A DNA stretch of 64,000 nucleotides from Fusarium oxysporum f. sp. lycopersici 4287 (lineage: Eukaryota > Ascomycota > Sordariomycetes > Hypocreales > Nectriaceae). Location: assembly GCF_000149955.1 (NCBI RefSeq), contig NC_030993.1, positions 3,491,453-3,555,452 of the forward strand, in the 5' to 3' direction. Position numbers and translations under genes: made by a program. Of the stretch, positions 36,637-47,689 are shown one piece after another (position 1 is the stretch's first letter; each line of letters starts with the position of its first letter). Under the pieces are notes generated by a model that made no database searches, was not told where the DNA came from, and was given only the letters and a program-made list of their open reading frames with translations.

Positions 36637-37482
36637 ATGTCTGATACCGAGCCTCAAGCAGTTCAAGTCTCCCAGACTTCCGATGGAATCACAACCATCA
36701 CTCTGTCACGCCCTCACCGCAAGAATGCCATTGACGGTCCTACGGCAAGAAAGCTTACCGACGCGGTTCTGGCATTTGAGAACGACGCCACGCAAAAAGT
36801 CTGCATTATCTACGGCGCACACGGTACTTTCTGCGCAGGCTTCGATCTCCACGAAGTTGCCAAATGGAATCCCGCGCAGGGAACAGACAACTATCTCGGC
36901 CCAATCATCGACCCGAGCCATAAAGTCGAGGACCGCAACATCGGCCCCATTGGACCTTCAAGAATGCAGGTAAAGAAGCCAGTCATCAGTGCTGTAGCGG
37001 GCTACGCTGTCGCTGGAGGTTTGGAGCTCTCGCTCATAGGCGACATGCGCATTGCCGAGGAAGATGCTGTTTTCGGTGTATTTTGCCGAAGATTTGGCGT
37101 TCCCCTCATCGACGGCGGTACTGTTCGGCTACAGGCCATCATTGGCCTCGGCCGAGCGATGGATATGATCCTCACTGGAAGACCTGTCTCGGCGCAGGAG
37201 GCGTTGCAGTTTGGACTGGCGAATCGTGTCGTGCCCAAGGGACAGGCTTTGGTGGAGGCGACCAAGATGGCGAAGCAGCTTCTCACGTTTCCGCAGGAGT
37301 GTATGAATGTGGATAGGGCTAATTGCTATTACTCTGTTTATAACGCAACGTCGTTTCAGGATGCGTTGAGGAATGAGTTTGAGAATGGTGTCAAGGTCAT
37401 CACTACGGAGAGTGTGAAGGGCGCGGCGAACTTTAGCAGTGGAGCTGGAAGACACGGTGTTTTTGAGACAGCAAAGTTTTAG
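36637..37482 (+). CDS. Enoyl-CoA hydratase/isomerase (crotonase) family protein
   Basis: A single uninterrupted frame of 281 residues. GAHGTFCAGFDLHE and KPVISAVAGYAVAGGLELSL provide the two oxyanion-hole loops of crotonases; GRAMDMILTGRPVSAQEALQ and GLANRVV complete the conserved core. RRFGVPLIDGGTVRL is typical of carnitinyl-CoA dehydratase-like and short-chain fungal members. It lacks an obvious mitochondrial presequence or peroxisomal SKL end. It would act on an acyl-CoA substrate, but which one is not evident. It lies between the decayed region and the GH-A hydrolase gene, with no shared 11-mer in its promoter. Confidence 0.9.
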   Translation: MSDTEPQAVQVSQTSDGITTITLSRPHRKNAIDGPTARKLTDAVLAFENDATQKVCIIYGAHGTFCAGFDLHEVAKWNPAQGTDNYLGPIIDPSHKVEDRNIGPIGPSRMQVKKPVISAVAGYAVAGGLELSLIGDMRIAEEDAVFGVFCRRFGVPLIDGGTVRLQAIIGLGRAMDMILTGRPVSAQEALQFGLANRVVPKGQALVEATKMAKQLLTFPQECMNVDRANCYYSVYNATSFQDALRNEFENGVKVITTESVKGAANFSSGAGRHGVFETAKF

Positions 37483-37905
37483 GAGGCTGTACTACCCTCA
37501 ATAAAGCTTTCGAAATGAATTTTGCAGTTGTAAGCGTCTACTTGACGTGTCTCCGTCTTCCGGTTAACAGTATGATTCAGTAGCTGTTGTGACAGAGGTA
37601 GCGTGAATAAGCGCAATGCCCGGATGAAGAAACATATCAAACCTGTATACCTGTTCATATGCTCCGATTGCCAGGACACCGCCGTCGGTATCCCGCAACT
37701 TGCCCTCACCATAAACCCAATAAATCAGTGTCAAGACGTCAAAGTCTGACTTGCCCGGCATTAGTCCTCCAGTCTCTCAGTAGATCAATCTTGATACTAG
37801 TGATATCACCGTGCAACCTTTACTCTGTTAAACATGAACCCATCATCAAGACTCACATAGGATTGGGATGTAAGTATGAGATTCTAAGTATTCTACTTTT
37901 CTATC
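37483..37905. other. Intergenic, convergent 3' ends
   Basis: This lies between the crotonase gene and the GH-A hydrolase gene, which point toward each other. Short frames only; no gene is seen. Confidence 0.5.
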
Positions 37906-39419
37906 TCAGACACTCAACTCGAACGCAAAAGCCGTCGTAGGATCTTGATGTTTCATCCTCAACTTCAACTTACAGTCCTTGACAAGCTCTTCCCTCTCCC
38001 CAAGATCCTGCGGTCCATCAACACGCTTGAACTTATCCCCATCAACAACTCGAAACGCCAGTGTCTTGACCTTGACTCGTGTATCATCTGTCAGGCCAAC
38101 TACATCAATCGTCCAATTCCCTGGTCTCGAGCGCGTACCCGCTAGTATCCGCACAACGTCCCCCTCAACAGTCGCATAAGCATCAAACAACCCATCTGAA
38201 CTCGCGGTGGTCCTCAGACGTTGTCCCTTCATGCTTGAGGCGTAATACCTGTAGACCTGAAACTCAGCCGTTGGCCAGTATCCTTCCCCCTCGATGGCGT
38301 AGCTGTCACCACTGCCGTTGGGCTTACTCAAGAGACCTGCTATCATCAGTATTTGAACCACGACGATCTTCGCCAGACTTACCAGCCATAAAGTCATGCA
38401 ACGCTCCAGCGATAGCCCAATTCCCTCTAAGGCCATGTGCATTCTCTCGCTCAAGACCAGCGATCCACCATGCTCCCGCAGACGGGACTTGTTCTCCATA
38501 AACAGCATACTCATTGATGTTCACATCTTGAGCCTTATCGAGAGGAATGTCGTGCTTGGACAACAGATCATGGAATGAGGCCATTGAGCTCGCCATGGTG
38601 ACTGCTTCGTCGCCGCCCTCCATGTGCCAGGACCATTGATCGGGTAGGCTATCTTTGCAGCGAGGCAGGAAGGCTGACCACCATTCATGGGACGTTGAGG
38701 GGATGGTGGACATACTGGGGCCAGTAATCCGAACGGATGGAAGCGCCTCTCTGTGAACATATCAGAACGGTCCAAGTATCTATGGAACAACATACCGAAT
38801 CTTCTTGAACGAACGAGTCCAGAGTTCCAACCACTGCTCCATCGATCGATTCCAAAAGAAGCTCAAATCCGGTTCATTCCAGATATCTATAACGAGCCCC
38901 TCAATCATATCAGACTTCTTCACATCATCAAGCGTCCGATCGAGAAACGCATCCCAACTCGTCCATTCATCGTTGTCTCCAGGGTACGCAAAGTTTTCCG
39001 ACTGTCCGCCATCAGCACCCCAAGCAGCAGGGAGCAAGTAAATGAACTCGCCGCCGTGTTTTCGAGTAGTTCTGTAATTACTCAACGCTGAAGCAAAGCG
39101 AGCCTAATAATGTTAATACGTACCCCAATGATGCTCGGATGTAGTCTACCTTGTAGTCTTCGAGACTGACGGCGTAGCCTTTGGTTCCGGGTAATTGAGA
39201 TCCACCACCTCGACCATAATTGAACCCAAGGTCTTTGTAAAAGTGATCAGGTATCTGATCTGGTCTATCTGGTATTCCGTACAAGATACCAGATGCCAGA
39301 TGACGAGGCGGCCCTGTTTGAAGGGTCACGTCTACCGTTGCCACTCCAACAACGGGTTCTTTGACCTTGTCTACCTCTGATGGCAGGCTTTTCAGCATGG
39401 ACATGTACTCTTCCGGCAT
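37906..39419 (-). CDS. Clan GH-A glycoside hydrolase (GH39-like), intracellular
   Basis: Four minus-strand exons (39124-39419, 38796-39071, 38383-38750, 37906-38336) with introns of 52, 45 and 46 bp give 456 residues. IDIWNEPDLSFFW carries the Asn-Glu acid/base of clan GH-A, and DVNINEYAVYGEQ at the expected distance carries the nucleophile Glu. The N-terminal YGIPDRPDQIPDHFYKDLGF is typical of the fungal GH39-like group. The last ~110 residues form a beta-sandwich-like domain. No signal peptide is present, so it should act inside the cell. It is divergent from the sugar transporter across a 479-bp promoter that has two copies of the shared 11-mer. Exact substrate is unknown. Confidence 0.85.
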
Positions 39420-39514
39420 TTTGACGATATTCGCTGCGTGTTTGCTTGCTCGTGTGAGTCGAAGTGTTGAGGTATATACCCATGGAGCAACTGAGACTAA
39501 GCCTTTAATGGGAA

Positions 39515-39525
39515 CTCCGGTGGGA
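39515..39525. promoter_or_regulatory. CTCCGGTGGGA element (GH-A side)
   Basis: Exact complement of the 11-mer in the GH127 promoter, 96 bp upstream of the GH-A hydrolase start. Confidence 0.6.
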
Positions 39526-39716
39526 TGCGAAAATTGTCGCGACTCAGCGATACAGAAAATTTAGAGTTATTCTCATACGATTTTGAGAGAACGCCAATTA
39601 TTGTGACCCATCAGCTAAAGCCTTGGAATGCTCGTCCCCATTCAAAAGTCATTTTCCTTTCGCTGGAGCGTCTTGACTCGTGATGTTGCGATTAGTGACC
39701 TACCCCTCCGTCTCTT

Positions 39717-39727
39717 CTCCGGTGGGA
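39717..39727. promoter_or_regulatory. CTCCGGTGGGA element (transporter side)
   Basis: Second copy in this promoter, 172 bp upstream of the transporter start, again an exact complement of TCCCACCGGAG. Confidence 0.6.
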
Positions 39728-39898
39728 GACAGCCTCCAATTGGACCGCAAAGTACTGTCAATTCCCCGCAAGATCATCAAACCTAATCTCCTTCCCCTTC
39801 CCCATGGGGTGACGATCTTGGCACGATGTGAAGAATCCAATACTTAAACACCCGACGATCCTTCAATTCCCTCTATCACCATCACCATCATTACTGCA

Positions 39899-41614
39899 AT
39901 GTCTCTCCACGAGAAACAAAGCATCGACCACATCGAACAAGATATCACCTCCCAAAAAGAATGGAGCCACGTTCAAGGCGAACAAGGCGCCTCCATCGAC
40001 CGCAACATGTCCCTCTGGCAAGCCATAAAAGCTTACCCCGGCGCCATAGCATGGTCATTCCTCCTATCATCGTCCATCATCATGGAAGGCTACGACATTG
40101 TCCTCATCGGCAATCTCATGGCCCAACCGGCTTTTCAGAAAGCGTATGGTGATTGGTACGGCGATAAACTCGGCTATCAGATTTCCGGACCGTGGCAGGC
40201 TGGTCTTGGGAATGGAACTGCAGTCGGGACTATCATTGGGGCTTTTGCTAATGGGTGGCTTACGGAGCGGTTCGGATATCGTCGTACCCTTGTGGCGTCT
40301 CTTGTTGCTGTTACGGGATTTATTTTCATTACTTTCTTTGCGCATGATCTTCCTATGCTTCTTGCTGGATCTATTCTCTGCGGTTTACCTTGGGGTGTTT
40401 TCGCAACGATGGCTCCTGCTTACGCTTCAGAGATTTGTCCTATGGCTCTTCGGGGCTATCTCGCCAATTACGTTTGCCTCTGCTGGGCTCTCGGCCAACT
40501 CCTCGCCGCCGGCGTCTTATTCAGCTTTTCCGAGAACTCAACACAATGGGCATACCGTCTGCCCTTCGCTATACAGTGGATTTGGCCTATTCCTCTCATC
40601 ATCGTTCTCTGGTTCACGCCTGAATCGCCGTATTGGCTCGCCAAGAAGAATCGCCTCGATGAAGCGAAGGGTGTTCTGAGACGTATCTCGGCAAAGAGCA
40701 GCAAGACTGATGAGGATTTGGACAAGCAGCTTGCCATGATTGTTCACACCAACAAGATCGAGAGTGAACATACCAAGGGCTCTAGCTACCTCGATTGCTT
40801 CAAGGGCATCAATCTTCGACGCACTGAGATCGTTTGCCTTGTATTCGTCGCGCAGAATACAACTGGCGTTGGCATCGGTGGTACACCTACCTACTTCTTC
40901 GTCCAAGCAGGCGTCGACCCAAGCAACTCCTTCAAGTTCGCAACAGGTGCACTCGGCCTTGCTTCCGTGGGCGTCATCATCTCCTGGTTTCTCATCTACC
41001 GCATCGGCAGACGAGCCTTATATGTCTGGGCCTGTGGCATCTGCACAGTCCTTATGCTTATCATCGGTATTCTCGCCAGCGTTCCCCAGACTCAAGCTGT
41101 CAGTTTTGGCCAGGCTGGCGTTGTTCTAATTTGGGAGATTGTGTTCTACGCTACCATCGGACCTGTTTGCTATGCCATCATTGGTGAGATACCAGCTGTC
41201 AGTGTTCGCAGTAAGAGTATCTGTCTTGCTCGCATTGCCTACTACATCTCGCAGATTCTCAACGGCACTTATGGTCCTTACATGATCAATCCTACTGAGG
41301 GCAACTGGAAGGGCAAAGTCGGCTACTTCTGGGTGAGTCTCGAAATACTCACGTTCTCTTCCTCTCTGACATCATTTAGGCTGGACTTTCTCTGTTGACC
41401 TTCACTTGGGCCTACTTCCGCCTTCCCGAAACAAAGGCATGTCTTTCCCGTCATCTCTGGATAACGGAGTGCTAACATCGTAAAGGGGCGGACGTTCGAG
41501 GAGATTGACATTCTTTTCGCCAACAAGACTGCAGCTAGGAAGTTTGCTGACACCAAGGTTGACGCGTACGCTGATGACTCTGAGGGGCGTATCATCAAGG
41601 AAACTGAGGTTTGA
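39899..41614 (+). CDS. MFS sugar transporter (alpha-glucoside permease-like)
   Basis: Three exons (39899-41332, 41380-41436, 41486-41614) give 539 residues. Twelve helices are expected. EGYDIVLIGNL, GFRYGRR-type loops (NGWLTERFGYRRT), PESPYWLAKKNRLDEAK and PETKGRTFEEIDILFANKTA are classical sugar-porter motifs. The second intron (41437-41485) begins with GC instead of GT (AAG|GCATGT) and has a CTAAC branch site; with any GT donor nearby the PETKGRTF motif would be lost. It is probably a proton symporter for a di- or oligosaccharide in the plasma membrane. Its divergent partner and shared 11-mers point to a role in the same sugar route as the two intracellular hydrolases. Confidence 0.93.
41437..41485 (+). 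other. GC-AG intron in the sugar transporter gene
   Basis: The donor is AAG|GCATGT and the end is GCTAACATCGTAAAG. Splicing here restores PETK-GRTFEEID across the junction in phase 0. It is the only non-GT donor needed in any gene model of this window. Confidence 0.8.
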
Positions 41615-41744
41615 TACTGGTACCAACAGTGCAGGAGATTGTGTGTTTATACTTGGTGTTCAGATTGATAGCCAGAATCTCAAATTCATCTATCCATTGA
41701 TCCCTAAACGCCTATGATCCCGGGGAGATATATCTATTATCCTC

Positions 41745-44700
41745 TTACACAGCGTCTTGATCATTCCATGAGTCCCTCAACTCATCTGATATCTTCACAT
41801 AAGCCGGCCCAAAGACGTGACAAACGGCCTTCGGTTTAAAATCTCTTTGGATTTCCAGAAACACCCCGACACACTCCATCACGCCCTGGGGCATCCTTCT
41901 CTCCCGCGCTTCACACATATGCCAAAGGGTCTTGCAAACCTGACATTGGTTCTTACTATCCAAGACATGCTCCTCCTCGTCCACCTTTGTTTCATTGCAG
42001 GACATCAGCACTGTTCTTCTAGGTCCCATATGAAACTTTACTCGTTAGCTAGGTTACTCCGGGAAGCTTCAACACACTTACAGAAAGCTCGTCACTACCG
42101 TGCTCTCTCCTAGGTCTCCAAGTTGCACCTGTGACCTCTTCATCTCGATCAAGGGTAAGCGTTGCTTTGGCTCCCTTGGTATAGCCAGCGCGCTTCAGCT
42201 GGCCATCTCTGTACATAAACTCCATACCGCAGAGCCGTTGGTATAGAGGATTGAAGAAGGCTGTTATCTGAGAAACCCTCGTCCAGCTTCCCTCTTTATC
42301 TTGTAATCTCCAGAAGAGCCTGTTGCAATCTGTGGATACTATTTGGTGTTCATTAAACTCTCTGCACAGATCACCTTTAGCCAACTTTGTAGGTTTCGTC
42401 CTAGCCTCAAAACTGTCACCCTTAAGGTACAGCGACCAGACAAAGCCGTCCTGGAATGATTAGTCTTGCGTCTTAAATCATTATCTGACTTACCAATCTC
42501 TCAAAGTGATTCTCCACATGACGTGCTTCGATCATATCGCCATGTAACCCAGGGTGTACTTCAACAGCATTTGGTTCAGCACCAGACTTTTCGATCCGGA
42601 CTCCGGTGAACTTTTTATTTCCAAAATGGCTGGTGGAACCATCATCCTCAATCTCTACTTCCTCCCAGAAAGTGAGACCCGTTATCCGATCACCTTCATC
42701 AAGGACAAGATGGTCAATCTCGTGGAACCACTGCCCAATGTAGACCGGCGATCTTCCGTCCCAGAATTCGAAGCAGAAACCAGACACGTGATGTGGCAGT
42801 CGGTTACGCCCTGTTCTTCCGCAAGAGATCCCTACGCGCTTGACGCCGTTGAGGCGTACAGTCGACGATGGGAATCGGTCCATCGACCAATTAGAGTAAG
42901 GATCTATCCGCGACCGAGCTTCCTCTTGGTCGTAGTTGAACGTAGTTGGAGGCGAATCAAGCTGAAACGAGTCTCGATGGTCGAGATGTGCCAATCCGAA
43001 AGATTCTACGGTGCACAACGATGTACTCATCTTGGCAGATACAAGTCAGTATCTCGAAGCTCAAGATAACAAAAAGGGACTCAATACTCACATAAGGATG
43101 TGCCAGAAACCCAGTTATAATCTCTCCGTAAGGTGAAACAAGGTTATGCCATTCAGACGAGCCATCTTCAGGATATTCCCAGGGCATACCCTTATTAGTC
43201 GCCTTCAAACGTCGTCCAAAGCTGGTAGTTATCTACATTGCACACAGATCATCAGCCGACATCAATTCCGGAATGATTTCTGCTACGTACCATGAGGGAG
43301 TAGGCAAAAAGCACAGCATGCTCCCGGTGGAAACGAAGGGTTTGGAACCCAACACCAGTAATTCTCTCACCGGCCGGTCCATTGATAGACAGAGACTGTT
43401 CAATGGCCACGAATCGTTCTCTTGAATCGTCCCAGATTTCGCGAATGCCAAACTCCCGTTCTGTTCCGTCAGTGTAGTAGAAGCCTAGGCCTCTGATACT
43501 GAAAGTAACGCTACTATCAACAAATACGGCAATCCGGTTCAGGAGTGGAAGAAGTGAACCACTTGGGCCGCCAAAGTCCATGTTCAAGATGAAGGCTGGC
43601 TGTGGTGAGGCTGCATCGACGGTGGGAGGTTGTACAGTCGCCACGTCGGGTTGGGGAGCTGCAGGGTGCCATACAAGTTGTTCGGAAGTTGTTGGCGTGT
43701 GGATGGTAGGGACGTCGCCTAGCTTCTCGACCAGCTGGACAGAGACGACCTTACAAGCCTGGCAACTCGTTAGTTACTCCATTAGTAAAGTTCAGATAAA
43801 ACCTACGTCAAGCCCAAGTAACAGTCCACTTATGTAGGGGCCATTTTGCGGCTTTAGCATCTTGATGCCAACATAATCGTCAGGTTTGTCAACTTTACCC
43901 ACGAGCTTCCACGATACCCCACCAAGCTTATCCTTGATCCGAAAAGCAAGACCAACTAAACCACCAAAGGTACTCGCCACATGAACAGCTATGACTTGAT
44001 CCGATGATCTGAGGCTGAAATGTGTTTCCGCGTCAGGCTGAATCAAGCCGATGCGAAAGTTCTCAGCTCCGTCTAGTCTTCTTGCCCGAAACCCGCATAT
44101 GTAATCTCTCTTATCGAGATACACTCTGGACACCGAGATTCTCACCTCCTCATTACCCAAGCCGCCAAGTCGCAGGTTCAGATACCGCGAGCCTCTGACT
44201 TGAATACCCTTTGAAGGGCTCGAACATGGCACCCCTTTAAGTCCCTGTGTCTTCTGGGTCATCTCATATCCCAAGGAAACCAGTTTCTGTCTACAACGAG
44301 CTGTCTTCTCCAAGCGCGGCCGCTGGCGAAGCATAGAGATCATACAGTGGGTGATATTTTCTAAACCGTTCCAGATCAGTTGCCGATGGCGCATGTGTCC
44401 TCTTGAAGAGTTGTCATGCAGAGAATGCTTCAGGTCGAAGTACAGATCCCGCCATGTCTCTGTTGTATTGTGGTCCACTGGAAAGAAATTCATTTCGTGA
44501 TCGCGAGAGAAACGGCTAGCCCAGAATGTCTGAGGTAAGTCGGTAGGCTTGGTTAGATTCGCAATGGTTGTTGATGAAAGCCTCAGGTTGCAAAAAGACG
44601 CGGTATCAAGAAAATCAATCATACAATGATTCAACTCAGTAGACAGCTTAGAGAAACAGTCCGATGATGTTCCTGTATGATTAGTACCATAGGTGTCTCC

Positions 44701-45229
44701 GTCTAGAAAGCGACAAAAATTCGGATAGGTCACTATTCTGCCAGGATCGGCTTTCAAAAAAGCCCAACCTTCAGGGGGGCCTTCTCTGTCCGTTGCCTGA
44801 GCCAGCGCTTGTTCATTCTCGGCACAAAGGTATGATATCCACTTCCAACCGCCGCCATGTCTAGGCATACTTTGAGTGAAGTCAGAAAGAACCTTGGAGA
44901 GCTCTTCTGTTTCGTAGCGTCGCCCCGACTTCAGGAACATCTGGTCTTGGAATATCTGCCAACATGTTTGATGAACGATGAATCCTGTAGTCGGACGAAT
45001 TCTTGGATGTGGTTCCAATTCTAATGACCCATCTTCAACATATCCGATAGGCGTGAGTGAGAACTGCGACTGGCCTTTTTCGCGCTGGACTGTAGGAGGT
45101 CAATGGGGATTCAGCTACCGACGGGATTTTGTTACCTGCGAAGATCTCGCGATACCAAACCTGTTCTTGTTCTTCGTGATGCTGAGGGGAGGGGGTGCAA
45201 ATTCCGCAGAGAGCGCATCTGAGACACAT
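41745..45229 (-). CDS. Large F-box protein with repeated beta-sandwich-like domains
   Basis: Seven minus-strand exons (45136-45229, 43807-45089, 43291-43758, 43092-43232, 42494-43030, 42082-42450, 41745-42035) join in phase to 1060 residues. Introns are 43-61 bp. The protein starts with a Cys-rich MCLRCALCGIC. Near residue 170 an F-box-like region appears (LSTELNHCMIDFLDTASFCN, with NLRLSSTTIANL after it and PQTFWASRF). The rest has three related segments of beta-strand character: around YICGFRARRLDG, SIRGLGFYYTDGTE and VSGFCFEFWDG, each followed by FITGLTF-like strands. F-box proteins recruit substrates to SCF ubiquitin ligases; the repeats could be the substrate- or glycan-binding part. The separate open frames here are exons of one gene, not seven genes. 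Confidence 0.82.
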
Positions 45230-45693
45230 TCTCGCTATTGATCGATGGAGTTAAATCTTTCGTGGCTTGAAGCGAGATGTAGCGATGTTGTCGGATTAAT
45301 AGCGACTAGTGATAGATCTTGTTGTCAGAGTCGAAGAGCGGGCAGCAATGAGTTACCTCGAGACTAGAAGCAGCATTATATACCTCTCTAAGGGGCAAAA
45401 GTCACAAAATAGGGTTTTCTTTTTTTTTTGGCATCAAGCATTGTAGTACAATGTCTAAACTATGAGACAGTTGTGTTATTTGCAGTTGAGATCTGTGGCT
45501 GAAAGCATATAAACACCACGTATGGCTGACGACAAAGTAACGGTTTATGGATGCTCTCATTGGCCTCTGTAAAATAACCCTCAGAGTGTAAATAGTGACT
45601 AATCAAGAATATTGGCCGCGACTGGCTGTTAAATTACAATTGCGAGTTATTGTATCTCTCTCTAACTTTCTGCATCAACTCTATAGATATCCA
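45230..45693. other. Intergenic, no gene seen
   Basis: 464 bp between the start of the F-box gene and the end of the acetyltransferase gene. It contains a T-run at 45419-45429 and nothing coding. Confidence 0.5.
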
Positions 45694-46323
45694 CTAATGA
45701 TCAAGCTTTGACTTCGCCCTCAAAGCTTCCCATTCGTGCTCCAGCATTCCATACTCAATCATATCCCACCATTGCCTATCAAACCAAAGCGCCTCTCTAC
45801 TCCTCCCCTCCTCCACAAATCCCAACTTCTTATACAAATGCTGCCCTCGCTCATTGAACCCAAAAGTGCCAATGCCAACACGATGATAGCCACCAAACCT
45901 AAAAGCCCAATCCAGCGCCCAATTGATGCTCTCCCCTCCATAGCCCTTGTTCCTAAACGCGTCCGCGATGACAATACCAATATGGGTACCCCGATGCTGT
46001 TCGCGATTCTTGGGAGTGCCGCCCCAGCCGATACATATGAAGCCGATGGGGACTGGTTCTGAGCTTTCAATGTTCTGTTGTTTGGCTTCTTCGGGAGAAA
46101 GACACAGGACAACCGCCAGAATGGACTTTTGGAACTCTGTCAGGAAGTCTTCAACGCCTTTTTTGTTCTTGGGACGAAGAATGGAGGGATCTGCGAGGGC
46201 TTTTGCAACGGGGTCGTTCTCAATATGCTTGAAGAAGAATTCTTTGTCTTTGTCATTGTCTTCAGGGGAGCGGTAGATAAGACGTTCCGATTGGAACGCC
46301 TTGGTCACGCTTGAGATGTCCAT
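45694..46323 (-). CDS. GNAT-family N-acetyltransferase
   Basis: A single exon of 209 residues. SERLIYRSPEDNDKD opens the fold as in RimJ/RimL-type enzymes. RGTHIGIVIADAFRNKGYGG is motif A, whose Arg/Gly turn binds the pyrophosphate of acetyl-CoA, and HRVGIGTFGFNERGQHLYKK is motif B. The acceptor is unknown; the subgroup often acetylates amines or protein N-termini. It lies 751 bp from the methyltransferase in the same orientation. Confidence 0.9.
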   Translation of the reverse strand: MDISSVTKAFQSERLIYRSPEDNDKDKEFFFKHIENDPVAKALADPSILRPKNKKGVEDFLTEFQKSILAVVLCLSPEEAKQQNIESSEPVPIGFICIGWGGTPKNREQHRGTHIGIVIADAFRNKGYGGESINWALDWAFRFGGYHRVGIGTFGFNERGQHLYKKLGFVEEGRSREALWFDRQWWDMIEYGMLEHEWEALRAKSKLDH

Positions 46324-47074
46324 GATGACGATGATTGATAGAAAGAAAAAGATGATTGAGATTTGTCTTTATGGTTTATGTAGTCGTAGATAATCGTTTA
46401 TCACATCGGGAATCCGGCACGTATCTAAGCGCAGGGTAAGCATGCATGGCGCCTCCACTTTCACCTTCCTATTTGGCGATGGCTCATGACTCACGACCCA
46501 GATTCGCGATAGTGAAGTGGTGATCGATTCTCGACGCGGATTAATTGCGCCTGAGTCATGGGATTGACTCACTTTGAAAGATAAAAGAACCTCAAGTCTA
46601 GTTGCTATTCCTCAGGGATATGCAGTATTGTCTTATACAAGAGCCTCTCATTTATAGACATGGACCTTATGTAACACGACCGCATACCCTGTTTCATTCG
46701 GGTCATCTCATGGGTACACAATATCTCATCTTCGTGACTCAGCTTGACAGGCATTCTCATTAATCTTCATCCAGTCTAGAAGTAACACGTTCGATAACGA
46801 ATTGAACCTATCACCTCGGTGATGACCTATCTCCTTGCTTGTCGTATGTCACGCATTATTCTCAATGGCACCTTGATCTGACGTGAGCCAGATTGTAGTC
46901 AGCCTACAACATCACCATCCCTATCATGTGGCTACGAGATGTTTCCCGCGATGCAACCGCCAGAAATCAGGCATATGAGCTTTTAACAAAACATCTCAAA
47001 TATTATCTGGAGGTAGTGTAATAACTAGCTGTAATATCCCAAGTTGAGCTGAAAAGGTTATCGTCATCGTGGAC
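46324..47074. other. Intergenic, no gene seen
   Basis: Probably the promoter of the acetyltransferase gene plus spacer. No family similarity is seen in the short frames. Confidence 0.5.
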
Positions 47075-47689
47075 CTACTGAACCTCTAGAACAACAAAAT
47101 ACGCATAAACACCAGCCCCAATCCTCTGATGTTCCCTCTTCCTCCCTACAACCTTTATCCTCCCCTCATCAGCTAGTCCATTGACCTTGGCCTCATACCC
47201 CTTCACCTGCCAAACCGACTCCCGAATCGTCGAGACAATAACGCCACCAGCCTTGCTAACTCTCACAAACTCATCAAAAGCCTCGGGTCCAACATGACCC
47301 TCCGTCATAGTCCCAACACAAATGACCGCATCATAACTCTGTGAGGGGATATCAAGCGTTTCAGCGAGGTTCGCGACATTGAGTGATTTGTACACGCCTG
47401 TTCGTTCAGCGACTTCAAGCATACCGGGACTTAGGTCGATTCCGTGAAGGTTTGAAGCACCGAGTTTTGTGAGCGCTTCGCCGACGAGGCCTGTTCCGCA
47501 GCCGGCGTCGAGAATTTTAGCTGAGGAGATTTGAGTGCCGAGATGGGTGACTAAATCTTGAGACGCGAGTTGGGGAGCGACGTATTCTTCTTTCTCGACA
47601 TCCTGGTTGTAGGTGTTTGCCCATCCATCATAGGTACTAAGTGTCTCTGAGAGACTGGTCGCTTTGAGGGAGCGCTCGAGCTGAGACAT
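47075..47689 (-). CDS. Class I SAM-dependent methyltransferase
   Basis: A single exon; the ATG at 47689 gives 204 residues, whereas a TTG three codons upstream is unlikely. Motif I is KILDAGCGTGLVGEAL, the acidic ribose-binding residue is in LHGIDLSPGMLE, and YDAVICVGTMTEGHV is motif post-II/III. The N-terminal YDGWANTYNQDVEKEEY resembles the Williams-Beuren-type small methyltransferases. The substrate is unknown. It lies 323 bp from the end of the neighbouring regulator gene on the same strand. Confidence 0.88.
   Translation of the reverse strand: MSQLERSLKATSLSETLSTYDGWANTYNQDVEKEEYVAPQLASQDLVTHLGTQISSAKILDAGCGTGLVGEALTKLGASNLHGIDLSPGMLEVAERTGVYKSLNVANLAETLDIPSQSYDAVICVGTMTEGHVGPEAFDEFVRVSKAGGVIVSTIRESVWQVKGYEAKVNGLADEGRIKVVGRKREHQRIGAGVYAYFVVLEVQ

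Larger units (their letters stand above)
39420..39898. other. Divergent promoter, GH-A hydrolase / sugar transporter
   Basis: 479 bp between the two starts. It contains the two 11-mers at 39515-39525 and 39717-39727 and a pyrimidine-rich leader just before the transporter. Confidence 0.7.

Noticed and set aside
42036..45135. Several separate small genes on the minus strand
   Set aside because: Splice sites with matching phases join them to a single F-box gene.
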